From assembly GCA_002335605.1 (NCBI GenBank), contig BEDY01000010.1, positions 496,001-560,000 on the forward strand: 64,000 nt of DNA. The letters run 5' to 3'. Numbering within the stretch: position 1 is the first letter of the stretch; every line of letters starts with the position of its first letter. A program made the translations under genes and the position numbers. Source of the DNA: Prillingera fragicola. Taxonomy: Eukaryota > Basidiomycota > Tremellomycetes > Trichosporonales > Trichosporonaceae. Positions 32,701 to 42,444 of this stretch are shown one piece after another. The notes under the pieces were generated by a model. That model did no database searches, was not told the DNA's origin, and worked only from the letters and a program-made list of their open reading frames with translations.

Positions 32701-35700
32701 CCCGGACGATTGGGTTCCGAGGGCGCACTTCGCGCACCACCTCGACTTCACGTTCACTCTCAAAGGCAAAGTCGTCGTCGGCAAAAATTGTGCGGTCGTC
32801 GAGACGGATAGCTGGACGACGAGTTTTGCCATTACCATGACCACCCGCTCGAGCTCGCAAGTCCGCCGACGACCTTCCTCGGGTGTGGCGCTTGGTCTTG
32901 GCCTGCTGCGCCTCGACAATGGGAAAGTCGATGCGGGACTGCACGAGACGCTCAGGCGGCGAGCCAGGTACTGCTCTGATGCGCTTGACAAGCCCAAGTG
33001 CTGGTCGCCGATCGCGCTTGCGCTGCTTGGTACGTGGTCGGTCCCCATCTCCACGCCGACCGTCTCCATGCTGGCGATCCCTTCGTTCCTCACGAGCTCC
33101 AGGTGCTCGACCTCGAACTATGCCCTCAAAGTCGCCACGGTGCAAGCGGGCAAGACTCTCATGTGCGCGGTTATCTTCCATGGCTTCTGACCCCGAGTCA
33201 CTGGAGATGACAATGGGCCCACCGTCATCGGAAGACGTTCCACCTTCCTCGGCCTCCATTTCGAGAGCCTCGCGACGTGGACTGGAACCAGGGGAGTCAT
33301 CAAAGAGATCGGTGATACCATCCAAGCCAGCTCGTGCGTGCCCACGGCGCACGACAGCGTGTCCTGGACGCACTGGAGACTCTGTCTGAGCCTGGCGCCG
33401 ACGCTCGGCAGCCTTGCGGCCATCGCGATCCTTCTGCTCCCGTTCCAGACGCTTCAGCATGACGCCAGGAAGCATGCGCTGGGCAATACGCTGCCTCTTA
33501 TCGTGTTGTCGCGCGGGTGACCGTAAAGCGTCGTCAGAGCTAGATTCGCCCGATTGACTTGAACTCGACGGGAGACGTCGTCGCTTCGTAGATGGCGGTG
33601 GGCGACTATTACGACGCGCTACTGGAGTGTCCGGGTTGGGAATGTCGTTATCGCCGTCATCGTCGTTCCAAGGGTTGTCAAAGTCAAAATGCCCAACATC
33701 AGGTGACGGGCTCCGTAGGACTGGCGAACTGGACGCATGACGAGGACGGAGTGGGGAGTCGTGCGCAGCTTCTGGCAGCGGAGGGTCAGACAAATCTGAA
33801 TCGGACATGATGGAGATGGGAGCTGTTGCCTTGTCCCGGCGGGCGTAGGTCTTTGGTCGACCTGGTACGGCTTTGGCAGGTGGCCGCGACGGTCTTGGGT
33901 TGCTCTCGCGAACTTCGGAATCTTTGCGAACCTCGTCAGTGTGACGCGTCCGTTCCGCCGCCCGCGAGGTGACGGTCTTCTTGCCCGCAGTTTCCTTAGG
34001 TGGACGGTGCGTTGGAGGTGGCGGAGTGACATCGCCGTTCGCTTGCCTAAGCAAGAACAAGTCAAACTGTTTGCGAAGGCGAATCTCCTCCCGCTCCCTG
34101 CGCTTGGTCTCGCGCTCAGTCCGCAGTCGTTGACGCGCAATCACCTGCAGTCGACGGGCGGCCACAGGATCGTCGTCCACAGCAGCTTCGCCAAAGCGGA
34201 GGAAGTACTCGTCGTAATCTTCATCTTCGAGCTCCTTGGGCTTGCGCGCTTGACGAGGAGGAGGCGTATTGCCAATGACAATGGCGTCCGGTGGGGTAGT
34301 TTCCTCGTCGCTCAAGCTCGTGAGCGAACTGTCGCTTGCTGGATTGTTCTCGTCCCGCTCGTTGGCCAAGGCTTGCACTTCCCCAATTTGGACCGGGTCT
34401 GTGCGCTTCCTGATGGCGCCGCCGCGTCGAATGATGCTTTCGTACAGCTGTCGTTCCTTGGTGTAAGGATTTAGTTGCAGGGCTGTTCGTGTGCGAAATG
34501 TGCGGGCGGAGCGAAACTGAAGGAGAGCCGGGTCGGCAGGTATCATCGGAACATCTGCGTCTTTGAATTGCTGAGTGCCCACTCGCTGTGATATGTGCAA
34601 CTGAGCAACGACAGCGCGCTGAGAAAGCGATGGTCTGAGTGATCCAGAAGTTCTTGCAGCCACAGACCCAAGTTGCTGAGAAGCATGCCGTTGAGAGACT
34701 TCTCGTTGTGATGGTTGTGGCGTGGGGGAGTGTAGTTCGCTGGGGGCAGGCGTAGCTCTAGACTGAGTAGATGGCCGCGATGCAGCAGGCGATGACGGCG
34801 GGCGTGGCAAGCGAGGCGTACCGAACAGCGGTTCTGGCACATGAAACTGTCGAGCTTGAGGCTGTTGTGATTGCGACCCCCGAGTTTGCATACGTCGAGG
34901 CTGAGAAAATTGACTCTGGTGTGACGGAGTCTGTCGAGGCTGAGACTCAGTAGGTTGGGACTGCTGTAGAGGCTGAGGCTGTGAGGTTGCCGACCGAGCG
35001 TGGGCGTCAACTGTCTCCATAGATGCCAAGCCGGCTGGATAGTAATCTGGCCAGCCCTCACTGAGGGGAGGGGTAGCCGACGCCGGAATATCCATTGCCA
35101 TGGACAACCTGGCAGGCGGAAGTGATTGACTCGGTTCACCTGCACTAGGAGTGGCCTGTGGTGGCGGTTGCGGCTCAGGAGGTGAAGGTTCTCGTGCTTC
35201 CAATGGAGGAGAGCCTGGCGGATTATGATCAGAAAGGAATGATTCTTCGTCGGGAGAGAGTATGAACTGAGCCGTCCGGTTTGGCGCTCGCGTGGGGGTT
35301 GTGTACGAAGGCGACGGTTCGCGAGGTCGCCTGGACGAGGACTGGCGGGCTGCCGGAGTGGTACCAGTCAAAGACCTCGAGGGAGTGCTGTGCCAACTCA
35401 TAGCTCCCACAGGGCTAGCTGGCGCCGACCACTCTGGCTCTTTGCCTTTCGCCGAGCCCTCACTGATAGAACTGTCAGACTGCCAGTCCTCGTCGTCGAA
35501 CAGCGGCACGAAGCGTCGCTGGGAAGGAGAGCTAGATCTCGGCCTTAGAGCTCCCGAGTTGTTGAAGATGTCACGCGGTGCCGGAATAGTCACTTTGGAG
35601 GGACCAGCTACGGGCTGAGAGGTTAGCTCCTCGTCCGACCAACGCTCTCACCTGTTCCGGCTCAAGCGCAAGTTCAGCCTGGTACCCATGCTCGTCGTCT

Positions 35701-35957
35701 TGTACACGAGCCACGGCCCTTACAGCACGCCACTCATCATACTCCTCATCGTCTGAAGGAGGGACCAAGTCCTGGGCACCACCCTCGCGTTCCGCCAGCT
35801 CAGGTCCACGAACAACACGACGGTGGCGAGTTCGGTATGGCGATGGCGCCGGCTTGGGCGGGTTGTGCGTCGATGTGCGCTGCGAAGGCACTGCTGCCCT
35901 TGCGGGAGTCGAAGTAGAGCCCTCGCTGCGCGTCGAAACACGCTGGCGCGAGGGCAT
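29740..35957 (-). CDS. MMS22: MMS22/Mus7-family DNA repair protein
   Basis: Large replication-stress protein that works with Rtt101/Cul4-type ubiquitin ligase and Mms1 at damaged forks. It is roughly 1,950 residues in about four exons, one of them over 4.6 kb. The N-terminal half is disordered and S/P/Q/R-rich. It carries the family motif FRTRTALQLNPYTKERQLYE (near 34480), then basic and acidic blocks. The second half is alpha-helical, including GIIHLLLAYGFDRTI-like repeats, AAERLWFLLFGLCALNQFGV, SASAFELYLRLASVAASDLI and SIFPLSAVPFTRVNPPTARQ. The C-terminal exons give RVGSELGRIQVGLHFMLNVL and LLRSKFTPATMKSLLYRCLN, ending at TAG 29740-29742. Start MPSRQRVSTRSEGS at 35957 is the first ATG after the upstream stop. 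Family identity rests on the N-terminal motif and the helical C-terminal pattern, so a small uncertainty remains. Confidence 0.82.
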
Positions 35958-36261
35958 TATGGTGTCGTTTGGTTGAGTTGGGGGGGTGAAACAACAAACT
36001 GGACCGCGAAATCAATGTTCATGGTTGACGCGACGCGTATGATTTGCTTCCGCCACAAACAAATGACTGTGCCGCAATTGCAGCTCTTGGCCATGCATTG
36101 CAATGCATTGGTGTGGGGTAGATATTATTGTACAACTAGGCATACCCTGATAAGATTGGCAGCCGGGTGCCGACTGTCCATGGAGAGTATGATATGAAAG
36201 AGGAGGCTGGTGCAAAGTGCACACACTACTTGGCATCGAGCCAGCGAGCCAACAAATGTCC
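35958..36261. other. Intergenic
   Basis: 304 bp between two minus-strand genes, holding the MMS22 promoter and the 3' UTR of the Gln-rich gene. AT-richer than the surroundings. No gene recognised. Confidence 0.45.
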
Positions 36262-37785
36262 TTACGCCTCCGCACTCTCACTGCGACGGTTAAGCATTCC
36301 GAGATTGAGACCAGCCTTGCGACGAATGCTGGTCGCAAAGTTCTTCTGTCCGAGCTCGTCCACCGACCCGGGAGGACCAAACGGCTGCCTGACAACAAAC
36401 GAGCCACGCACACCGACGTCGTCACGCGAAGTGGAGAATGACGCCGAGCGCGGAGCGGGCGCGTGGTATCCCCAGTCATTGTACGACGTAGGCTCGTGGA
36501 CTGTGACGTGGTCCGACTCGGACAAAACCTTGCGGTCCGAAGCGTACGACCACTTGCGTTCCGGGTGCATCGGGGAATGGGGCGATGTTGCCGCAGTGTC
36601 CGAGAGCGCTGACACCGAGTCCTCGTCGGTGTGGCGACGACGCGAGAGCAGTGCAGCCAGAGGGGTCGCTCCAGGAGCAGCAGCTTGGGCGGCGGCCAAG
36701 TCCTGGCGAGCGCGAGCAAACCTGCCGAGGGGTACAGGAGTAGTGGGGGTAGTAGCCGTTGCAGAGCCTACTGGAGACGGCGCACGCGCTGCATTTGATC
36801 CGGTTGACTGGGTGCGGCCCGGAGCAGAGGAAAGGTTCCATCCCATGGGCCACTCTGCCGGAGCAGTCTTGCCCGACGACGTCCATCCAACACCAGCTGC
36901 CGAGTCAATTCGAGGAGAGATGGGAGGGAAATAGCTGGAAGGAGCGCTCTCGAACGCAGCCCGCACATCATCAGGACTCATGGGGCGCATACGCTCGCGC
37001 TGTTCGCGCTCACGTTCACGCTCACGACGCAGGGTGCCAGCCTCGAGCTGGGCAGCGAGGGCCTGACGTTGGCCGGCTGCCGCGTACTGGTTTTGCAGCT
37101 GGAGAAGCTGCTGCTGCTGAATCTGACGCTGGTAACTCGTGTTGTTGATGATGGCTGCGCGCTGCTGAAGGGCTACCTGCTGTGCGTACAGGCGCTCAAG
37201 GTGGGCAGAGGGAGTGGTCGCCGCCATCTGGGCGCGTTGAAGCTCGAGAAGCGCCATGGCTTCACGAATCTGTTGCGGGTCTGTGGCCTGGAGGGCGAGA
37301 GTCTGAAGAGCTGCAGCCTGCTGCTGGAGCTGCTGCTGCTGCTTCAGGGCATGAAGCTGCAACAGCTGTTGCGCCTGCCTTTGCTGAAGATCAACCCCCT
37401 GGACTTGCTGTTGGGCGTATGCCTTTTGCTGCCTCACATACTGCCCGCCTGCACGAGGATCCAGACCAAGTGCTGCCATTTTGGCCGCAATGAAATCCGA
37501 GTCATCGCCGTCTTCCTCTTCACTAAACGTCGGACCAAGTGTGTGGTCTACCCCAGCGTAACGAAGTGCGTTGCGTTGACGAGGTTGCGTCGAGGAAAGG
37601 TGGAGGGGAGGTGGGGGAGGAGGAGCCAGAGGGGTCGCGAGGGGTGTTGACAGAGGGGTTGCGAGAGAAGAAGCAAGCCGAGGAGGGACGTCCAGCGTCT
37701 GGGCAAATCCATGCGGCACAGTTGCAGGCAGTTGAGCCGGTGCTGGGGAGCGGAAACGCGGTGCAGTGTTGCTGAGTGCGCTCAT
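36262..37785 (-). CDS. Gln-rich coiled-coil hypothetical protein
   Basis: A single open exon of 507 residues without introns. The N-terminal about 70 residues are Pro/Leu-rich with repeated SxATPL units. Then an acidic stretch EEEDGDDSDFIAAKMAALGL leads into a long Gln/Ala/Leu-rich helical region of about 140 residues (QQRQAQQLLQLHALKQQQQL and similar), likely a coiled coil. An Arg/Glu-rich block follows (REREREREQRERMRPMSPDD). The C-terminal half is Ser/Pro-rich with SRRRHTDEDSVSALSD and ends RRKAGLNLGMLNRRSESAEA, the type of short conserved tail motif often seen in fungal regulators. I do not recognise a family. It could be a transcription or RNA-granule factor judging only from composition. 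The opposite strand carries a 193-residue open frame that is a shadow. Confidence 0.75.
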   Translation of the reverse strand: MSALSNTAPRFRSPAPAQLPATVPHGFAQTLDVPPRLASSLATPLSTPLATPLAPPPPPPLHLSSTQPRQRNALRYAGVDHTLGPTFSEEEDGDDSDFIAAKMAALGLDPRAGGQYVRQQKAYAQQQVQGVDLQQRQAQQLLQLHALKQQQQLQQQAAALQTLALQATDPQQIREAMALLELQRAQMAATTPSAHLERLYAQQVALQQRAAIINNTSYQRQIQQQQLLQLQNQYAAAGQRQALAAQLEAGTLRREREREREQRERMRPMSPDDVRAAFESAPSSYFPPISPRIDSAAGVGWTSSGKTAPAEWPMGWNLSSAPGRTQSTGSNAARAPSPVGSATATTPTTPVPLGRFARARQDLAAAQAAAPGATPLAALLSRRRHTDEDSVSALSDTAATSPHSPMHPERKWSYASDRKVLSESDHVTVHEPTSYNDWGYHAPAPRSASFSTSRDDVGVRGSFVVRQPFGPPGSVDELGQKNFATSIRRKAGLNLGMLNRRSESAEA

Positions 37786-38100
37786 GAGGAAGGTGTTGTG
37801 GTCGGGGCCGTGGGACGAATGGGAATGGCTTGAAGGTGGGTAGGATTGGCCTTGGGACGAAAGTTTCTAGTTCATACACGTCAAAGAGGGCGTGATTATA
37901 ATGATGAAGAGAGACGAAAGTGTATCAAAAGTGTCGTTTGGATTAGGTGATGCCGGGGGATGAGCTGTAGAATCGAAGCAGAGTAAAAGCGAGAGCGCGT
38001 GGGTGAAAGATTGCAATGAAAGAGGAAGAGGAGGGCGAATCGAAAGTCGAAGGACGAGAAAGGAAGATGAGAGCGAAGGGACTGAGGAGAGGACAGCAAG

Positions 38101-38139
38101 GAGAGGAAGGAGAGGAAGGAGAGGAAGGAGAGGAAGGAG
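38101..38139 (+). repeat. Homopurine tandem repeat, 9-nt unit x about 4
   Basis: Four copies of GAGAGGAAG inside a longer purine-only stretch (about 38013-38160 is strongly purine-biased). Such tracts can form triplexes or act as promoter elements. It lies 320-350 bp upstream of the Gln-rich gene on the minus strand, where it reads as polypyrimidine. Confidence 0.85.
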
Positions 38140-38684
38140 GAGGAAACGAACAGGTTGGGGGTGGGCCGACGAGTGTAGCCAGAGAACACACTCCTGCCGA
38201 GAGGATAGGGGGAGGAGGGGACGAGGAGAGGAGACTGAGCCAGCTGCAGGTTTGGTGAGCTCGTTCCTATCCCGGGATCGTTTCACGCTGCCAGTTTCGG
38301 GCTTCTGTACTTTGCGCGCTACCCAAAGCCACGGACGCGAGCAACCAACTCTGGGAATCCCAGGTCTCGGCCCAAACTCCAAGGCCCATGGACAGCCCGC
38401 CCAATGGCCCCCGGCCGTTTCAGGTAGCCTTACTGCGCTGCTGTTGGCGTACATCACCCCCACTAACGCCTAATGTGGCACATCCGCCGCGTACCTGGCG
38501 AGCTGCCGGGTTACCCTGACTAGCCACGCGGCAAGGCGGCTTCCATTTACGTCAGTAAGGTAGCTTTGGTACGTCAGTGCCCGTTCTTGTGTCAACATCC
38601 GACAGCAGGGATACGCGATTGGCGTGTCGTGGGCGTAACCTTCCCCCTGCGCCCCAGACAGCAGTGGTGCATTGGGCAAACCAT

Positions 38685-38719
38685 CCGCTGGCCGCTGGCC
38701 GCTGGCCGCTGGCCGCTGG
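38685..38719 (+). repeat. Tandem repeat, 7-nt unit x 5
   Basis: Five perfect copies of CCGCTGG followed by a partial unit. It lies in the promoter region of the BTB gene, about 120-155 bp before its ATG. Confidence 0.9.
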
Positions 38720-38841
38720 CTGGTGCGTTGGCCACCCAGCAGAACCCATATCAACTTGTTGCTCAACAAGAGCCACAGATGGCTTGCAGTTAATCTTCAG
38801 CCATAGTCAAAACTCTCTCTCTCTCCTTTGCACAATTCATC

Positions 38842-40807
38842 ATGTATCCAAGGTTTAACCCAGACAATCCAACAGGCAGCATGTCGGCCTCTCGGAACGA
38901 GACCCCAACCCCATCCAGACGCAGCAACAGCCACTTGGCATCGACAGTGTTCTCGACCTTGCCTGCCCGCAGTGGATCCAGAGACTCTCGAGTGCCGACA
39001 GTCATCGAAGGCACTTGCGAGACGAAACAAACTTCTGTAGAGTGGCCTATCCGTGGCGTCCGCGACCTCAAGGTTCAGCTGGAATCAGACGCCGATGCCC
39101 AGGACGACGGCCGCATTGACCATGAAGTGCTCGCAGGCGACGGTGTCTACTTTGACGACCTGGCATACAAGCTTCACTTGGAACGGTCACCAGACCTCAT
39201 CTACAAGGAGAGCGCGCCATCCAGCGAACCCACGCTATCGCTGGCAATCGTCGCTCTCTGGGCCAAGTACTCGGACCTACCTCCAGACGAGCCCTTTGAC
39301 CGCCTGGTCTTCGTTGGCATCAAGCCATACGAGCGAGAGGGCTACCGTACTCTAGGAGAGCCGGCTTGGATCTGGTCCTTGTCGGCAACGGCCACATTTA
39401 CCAAACGCCAGGAGTACTGGGAGACGGCCTTGCCACCACTAAGTACACTTCTCGAGACACCGGAGATTGCGGCACATGACGCCTTGTCGATTCGTGTCGT
39501 TGTCAAGCATGCTTCTGAACCAGGGCTTCCGCCCATGGTTCACGCCGATCAACAGTTCATCTCGCGGCGAATCACTCGGCAGACAGCGGGGTTCCTGGAC
39601 AGTGCTCGAACAGGTGACGTGCGCTTTGTTTGTCTCGAGCACCATGGCTTTGGCACGCCGACCGAAGGCGCCGTCACCGCACGAATGGCCCGTCGGCGTC
39701 TCGTGTATGCCCACTCCGAGCTTCTTGTGCATGCTGACTATTTCAAATCGGCGCTGTCCGGTGGATTCGCTGAAGCAGCGCCCACCACCATGACAACGTT
39801 GCTTGTGGACGACGCCGCCTTCAACACTGTATACTGGGTGCTGCGCTGGCTCTACACCGACGAGATTCTGTTCAGCACGGCTGAGAGTGTCAGAACCGTC
39901 ATGGCTCATGTGCGAGTCGACAAGGCGGCGGCAAGGCGGGTACTCCTACTCGAAGGCTGGGACTACATGCCCATTGCGGATGATGAGGATCTGGACGAGG
40001 TCCGCACCGCTCGTAGCTCGTCAAGCGTCGGTACAGCCGCCTCGGGCATCCTGTCCGGTCACCGCTCTCCGTCGGGTCGCAGTGCGACCAGCGGCCACAG
40101 CTCTACTGCTCCGCCGCCTATTCGAAGGACACATCCTCCCGTTCCTGCTGCCCCTGCGGCCACACCGTCGGCGGCCCCAACGCCAACGCCGCGCGGCGCC
40201 AAACCCAAGTCGACCTCTCCTGTGCGGGCATCACCGAGCATTCCCCGCATCTCCACTACCGCAGCTGCTGCAAGCCCTCGCAGACCCACTGGATCCAAAG
40301 TCTCGCCTGTCGCGGCACCGACCTCGCCTCCAGCGCGCGCATCCTATGCCTCTACCCCACGGCGCTCGTACGTGCCTCCTCCTGATCCCCACCAGCACCC
40401 GACCACGGCCCCTCCGCCGCCCTCGCCGCTCGCCGTATTCTTTTTGGCCCACCGATATGGTCTCGATGAACTGCAGGCCGTGGCCCGGGATGCGCTCCTG
40501 AAAAACCTTACGCCGCATACCTGTATGGCGACGCTTCTGTCCACCTTTGCTTTTGCCGAAATTCACTCAGCGATTATGGACTACGTTGTAAGTGGTGTCT
40601 GGGTTGTAGACTCAGCTGACGATTAGTGTGAAAACTGGGCCGAAGTCAGTGCCTCGCCCGAGCTTGAGCGCAGCTACCAGGAAGTCTCTGCTGGAATGTA
40701 AGTCAAGCAGCTTGAGGTATGCTGACGGTGGCAGTTGGGGAGAGACTGACGGCGGCCAGGTTCTCCTCGGTCTCACACGTCGTCTTACTGGCATAACCCT
40801 GGCATAA
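38842..40807 (+). CDS. BTB/POZ-like domain protein
   Basis: Three exons: the large first exon 38842 to about 40587, then two small ones with a 39-nt intron and a 36-40 nt intron, ending IWGETDGGQ..LTGITLA. The N-terminal half resembles a MATH/TRAF-like beta-sandwich (VEWPIRGVRDLKVQLESDAD, PAWIWSLSATATFTKRQEYW). After that comes a BTB-like block, DVRFVCLEHHGFGTPTEGAV, then RRRLVYAHSELLVHADYFKS, ALSGGFAEA and VYWVLRWLYTDEILF. A Pro/Ser/Thr-rich linker of about 130 residues interrupts it before HRYGLDELQAVARDALLKNL, the helical tail typical of BTB proteins. Many such proteins are Cul3 adaptors, but that is inference. The linker insertion is unusual. Start MYPRFNPDNP is the first ATG. Confidence 0.8.
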
Positions 40808-41079
40808 GTAGGTACACTGCTATCATTCTGTATACGTTGTAAGTGTAGTTGTCTCATTACATGTGATATTCTTGTATTAGTAGTTGCCGCATCCTGCATA
40901 CTTCAAGTGGCGGCGAAGTCTACTGTGGAGGTGCCTGAATTTGGTAAAATAGGCATGCCTCATCCAGGGGGTAGGCCCGCGACGCGTCCTTGCTCACTAC
41001 GCGTCATGTTGGTGACTGTATTTTGGTTGTCTGGCAGCATCAACACTACTCTCTGCACCACCACCACACGACGCACACA

Positions 41080-42364
41080 ATGGCCGAACCAATGGATGTC
41101 GACGAGCCTATTGTGGCCACCCCGGCCCCCAAGCCCGCCAACGCCATGGCGGCGCTCATGGCCAATGCCAAGAGCAAGGGCAAGCAGACTTCGGCGACGC
41201 CTGCACCCCTCGACCGTGAGGGCTTGCCATGGTTCGTTGCTGGCTTTCTTGCCCGTGTTGTGAGCAAAGCATACTGACTCTACAGGGTGGAGAAATACCG
41301 TCCCGAGACGCTGGATGAGGTCGTTTCGCACGCGGACATTACCTCGACGAGTGCGTACTGGCTTGTTGCTGCTCATACCAATGTCACTGACACCACCAGT
41401 CGAGAAGTTTATCGAGGCTGGCCGTCTTCCCCATCTGCTCTTCTACGGACCTCCGGGAACTGGAAAGACGTCTACGGTTCTGGCTCTCGCTCGCAGGCTA
41501 TATGGCCCTGGGTTCAGGAAGCACATTCTCGAGCTGAACGCGTCCGACGACCGTGGTATTGATGTCGTGCGCGAGCAGATCAAGAGCTTTGCCCAGACAA
41601 AGGTGCTGTTCAGCAAGGGATTCAAGATGATTATTCTCGATGAGGCGGACATGATGACCCAGGCGGCCCAGTCAGCTCTGCGTCGAGGTACGTGCTTCAG
41701 CAAAGGCATGGCTGACAGGACAGTGATTGAGCAGCACACCAAGAATGTGCGCTTTGCCATTCTCTGCAACTATGTGAACAAGATTACGCCCGCCATTCAG
41801 TCTCGTTGCACACGCTTCCGCTTCTCTCCCCTTCCCGAGTCCGAGGTGTCGCGCAAGATTGACGACGTTGTCGCCAAAGAGGGCGTCACCCTCACGCCAG
41901 ACGGCCGCGCGGCGCTCCTCAAGCTGTCCCGCGGTGACATGCGTCGAGCACTCAACGTCCTCCAGGCGTGCCATGCTGCCTACGACACGGTCGACGAGAC
42001 GGCAGTCTACACTTGCACGGGTAACCCACACCCTGCCGATATTGAGCGTGTTGTGCAGAGTATGATGACAGACGAGTTTAGCACCGCCTACAATTGTAAG
42101 CTCATACCACGCCGACGCGGGCTGACAACATTAGTGATAACATCGCTCAAAATCGAAAAGGGTCTTGCCCTGCAGGACCTCATTGCCGGCGCGTACGACT
42201 TTATCGAGACTCTCACCTACCCGGCAGCGGCACGCATCTACCTCCTCGACCACCTTGGCTCTACCGAGCACCGTCTTTCGTTGGGAGGTTCAGAGAAGAT
42301 GCAGTTGACGGCTCTACTCGGGGCTTTCAAGGTTGCCGTCGAGTTGAGTCAGAAGGGAAAGTGA
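41080..42364 (+). CDS. RFC3: Replication factor C subunit 3 (clamp loader)
   Basis: AAA+ ATPase subunit of the clamp loader that puts PCNA on DNA. About 340 residues. A disordered N-terminal extension of about 45 residues is followed by GLPWVEKYRPETLDEVVSH. Walker A is LLFYGPPGTGKTSTVLALAR, then LELNASDDRGIDVVREQIKS, Walker B IILDEADMMT, sensor 1 region RFAILCNYVNKITPAIQSR and the SRC arginine-finger motif CTRFRFSPLP. GDMRRALNVLQACHAAYD and KIEKGLALQDLIAGAYDFIE complete the collar region. Five exons. The intron after LRR is only 36 nt (41688-41723) and the last is 39 nt (about 42096-42134); both are multiples of three and free of stops. The start at 41080 fits the ATG context. Confidence 0.96.
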
Positions 42365-42444
42365 GTCATAGCACAGCCGAGTAGTTTGCCGCAGGGTACA
42401 TATGTATGCAGTATTGTAGTACAACGAGAAGGAGCTGCGGACCC

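Larger units (their letters stand above)
37786..38841. other. Divergent intergenic region with simple repeats
   Basis: About 1.06 kb between the starts of the Gln-rich gene (-) and the BTB gene (+). It holds a purine-rich tract and two tandem repeats (listed separately). No gene recognised; overlapping open frames here arise from the repeat composition. Confidence 0.5.

Noticed and set aside
34971..35255. Repetitive low-complexity Gln/Pro/Ser region inside MMS22 as a separate element
   Set aside because: It is in frame within the long MMS22 exon and is typical of disordered N-terminal regions.
37069..37650. A 193-residue plus-strand frame opposite the Gln-rich gene
   Set aside because: Its Leu-rich translation arises from antisense CAG codons of the real gene.
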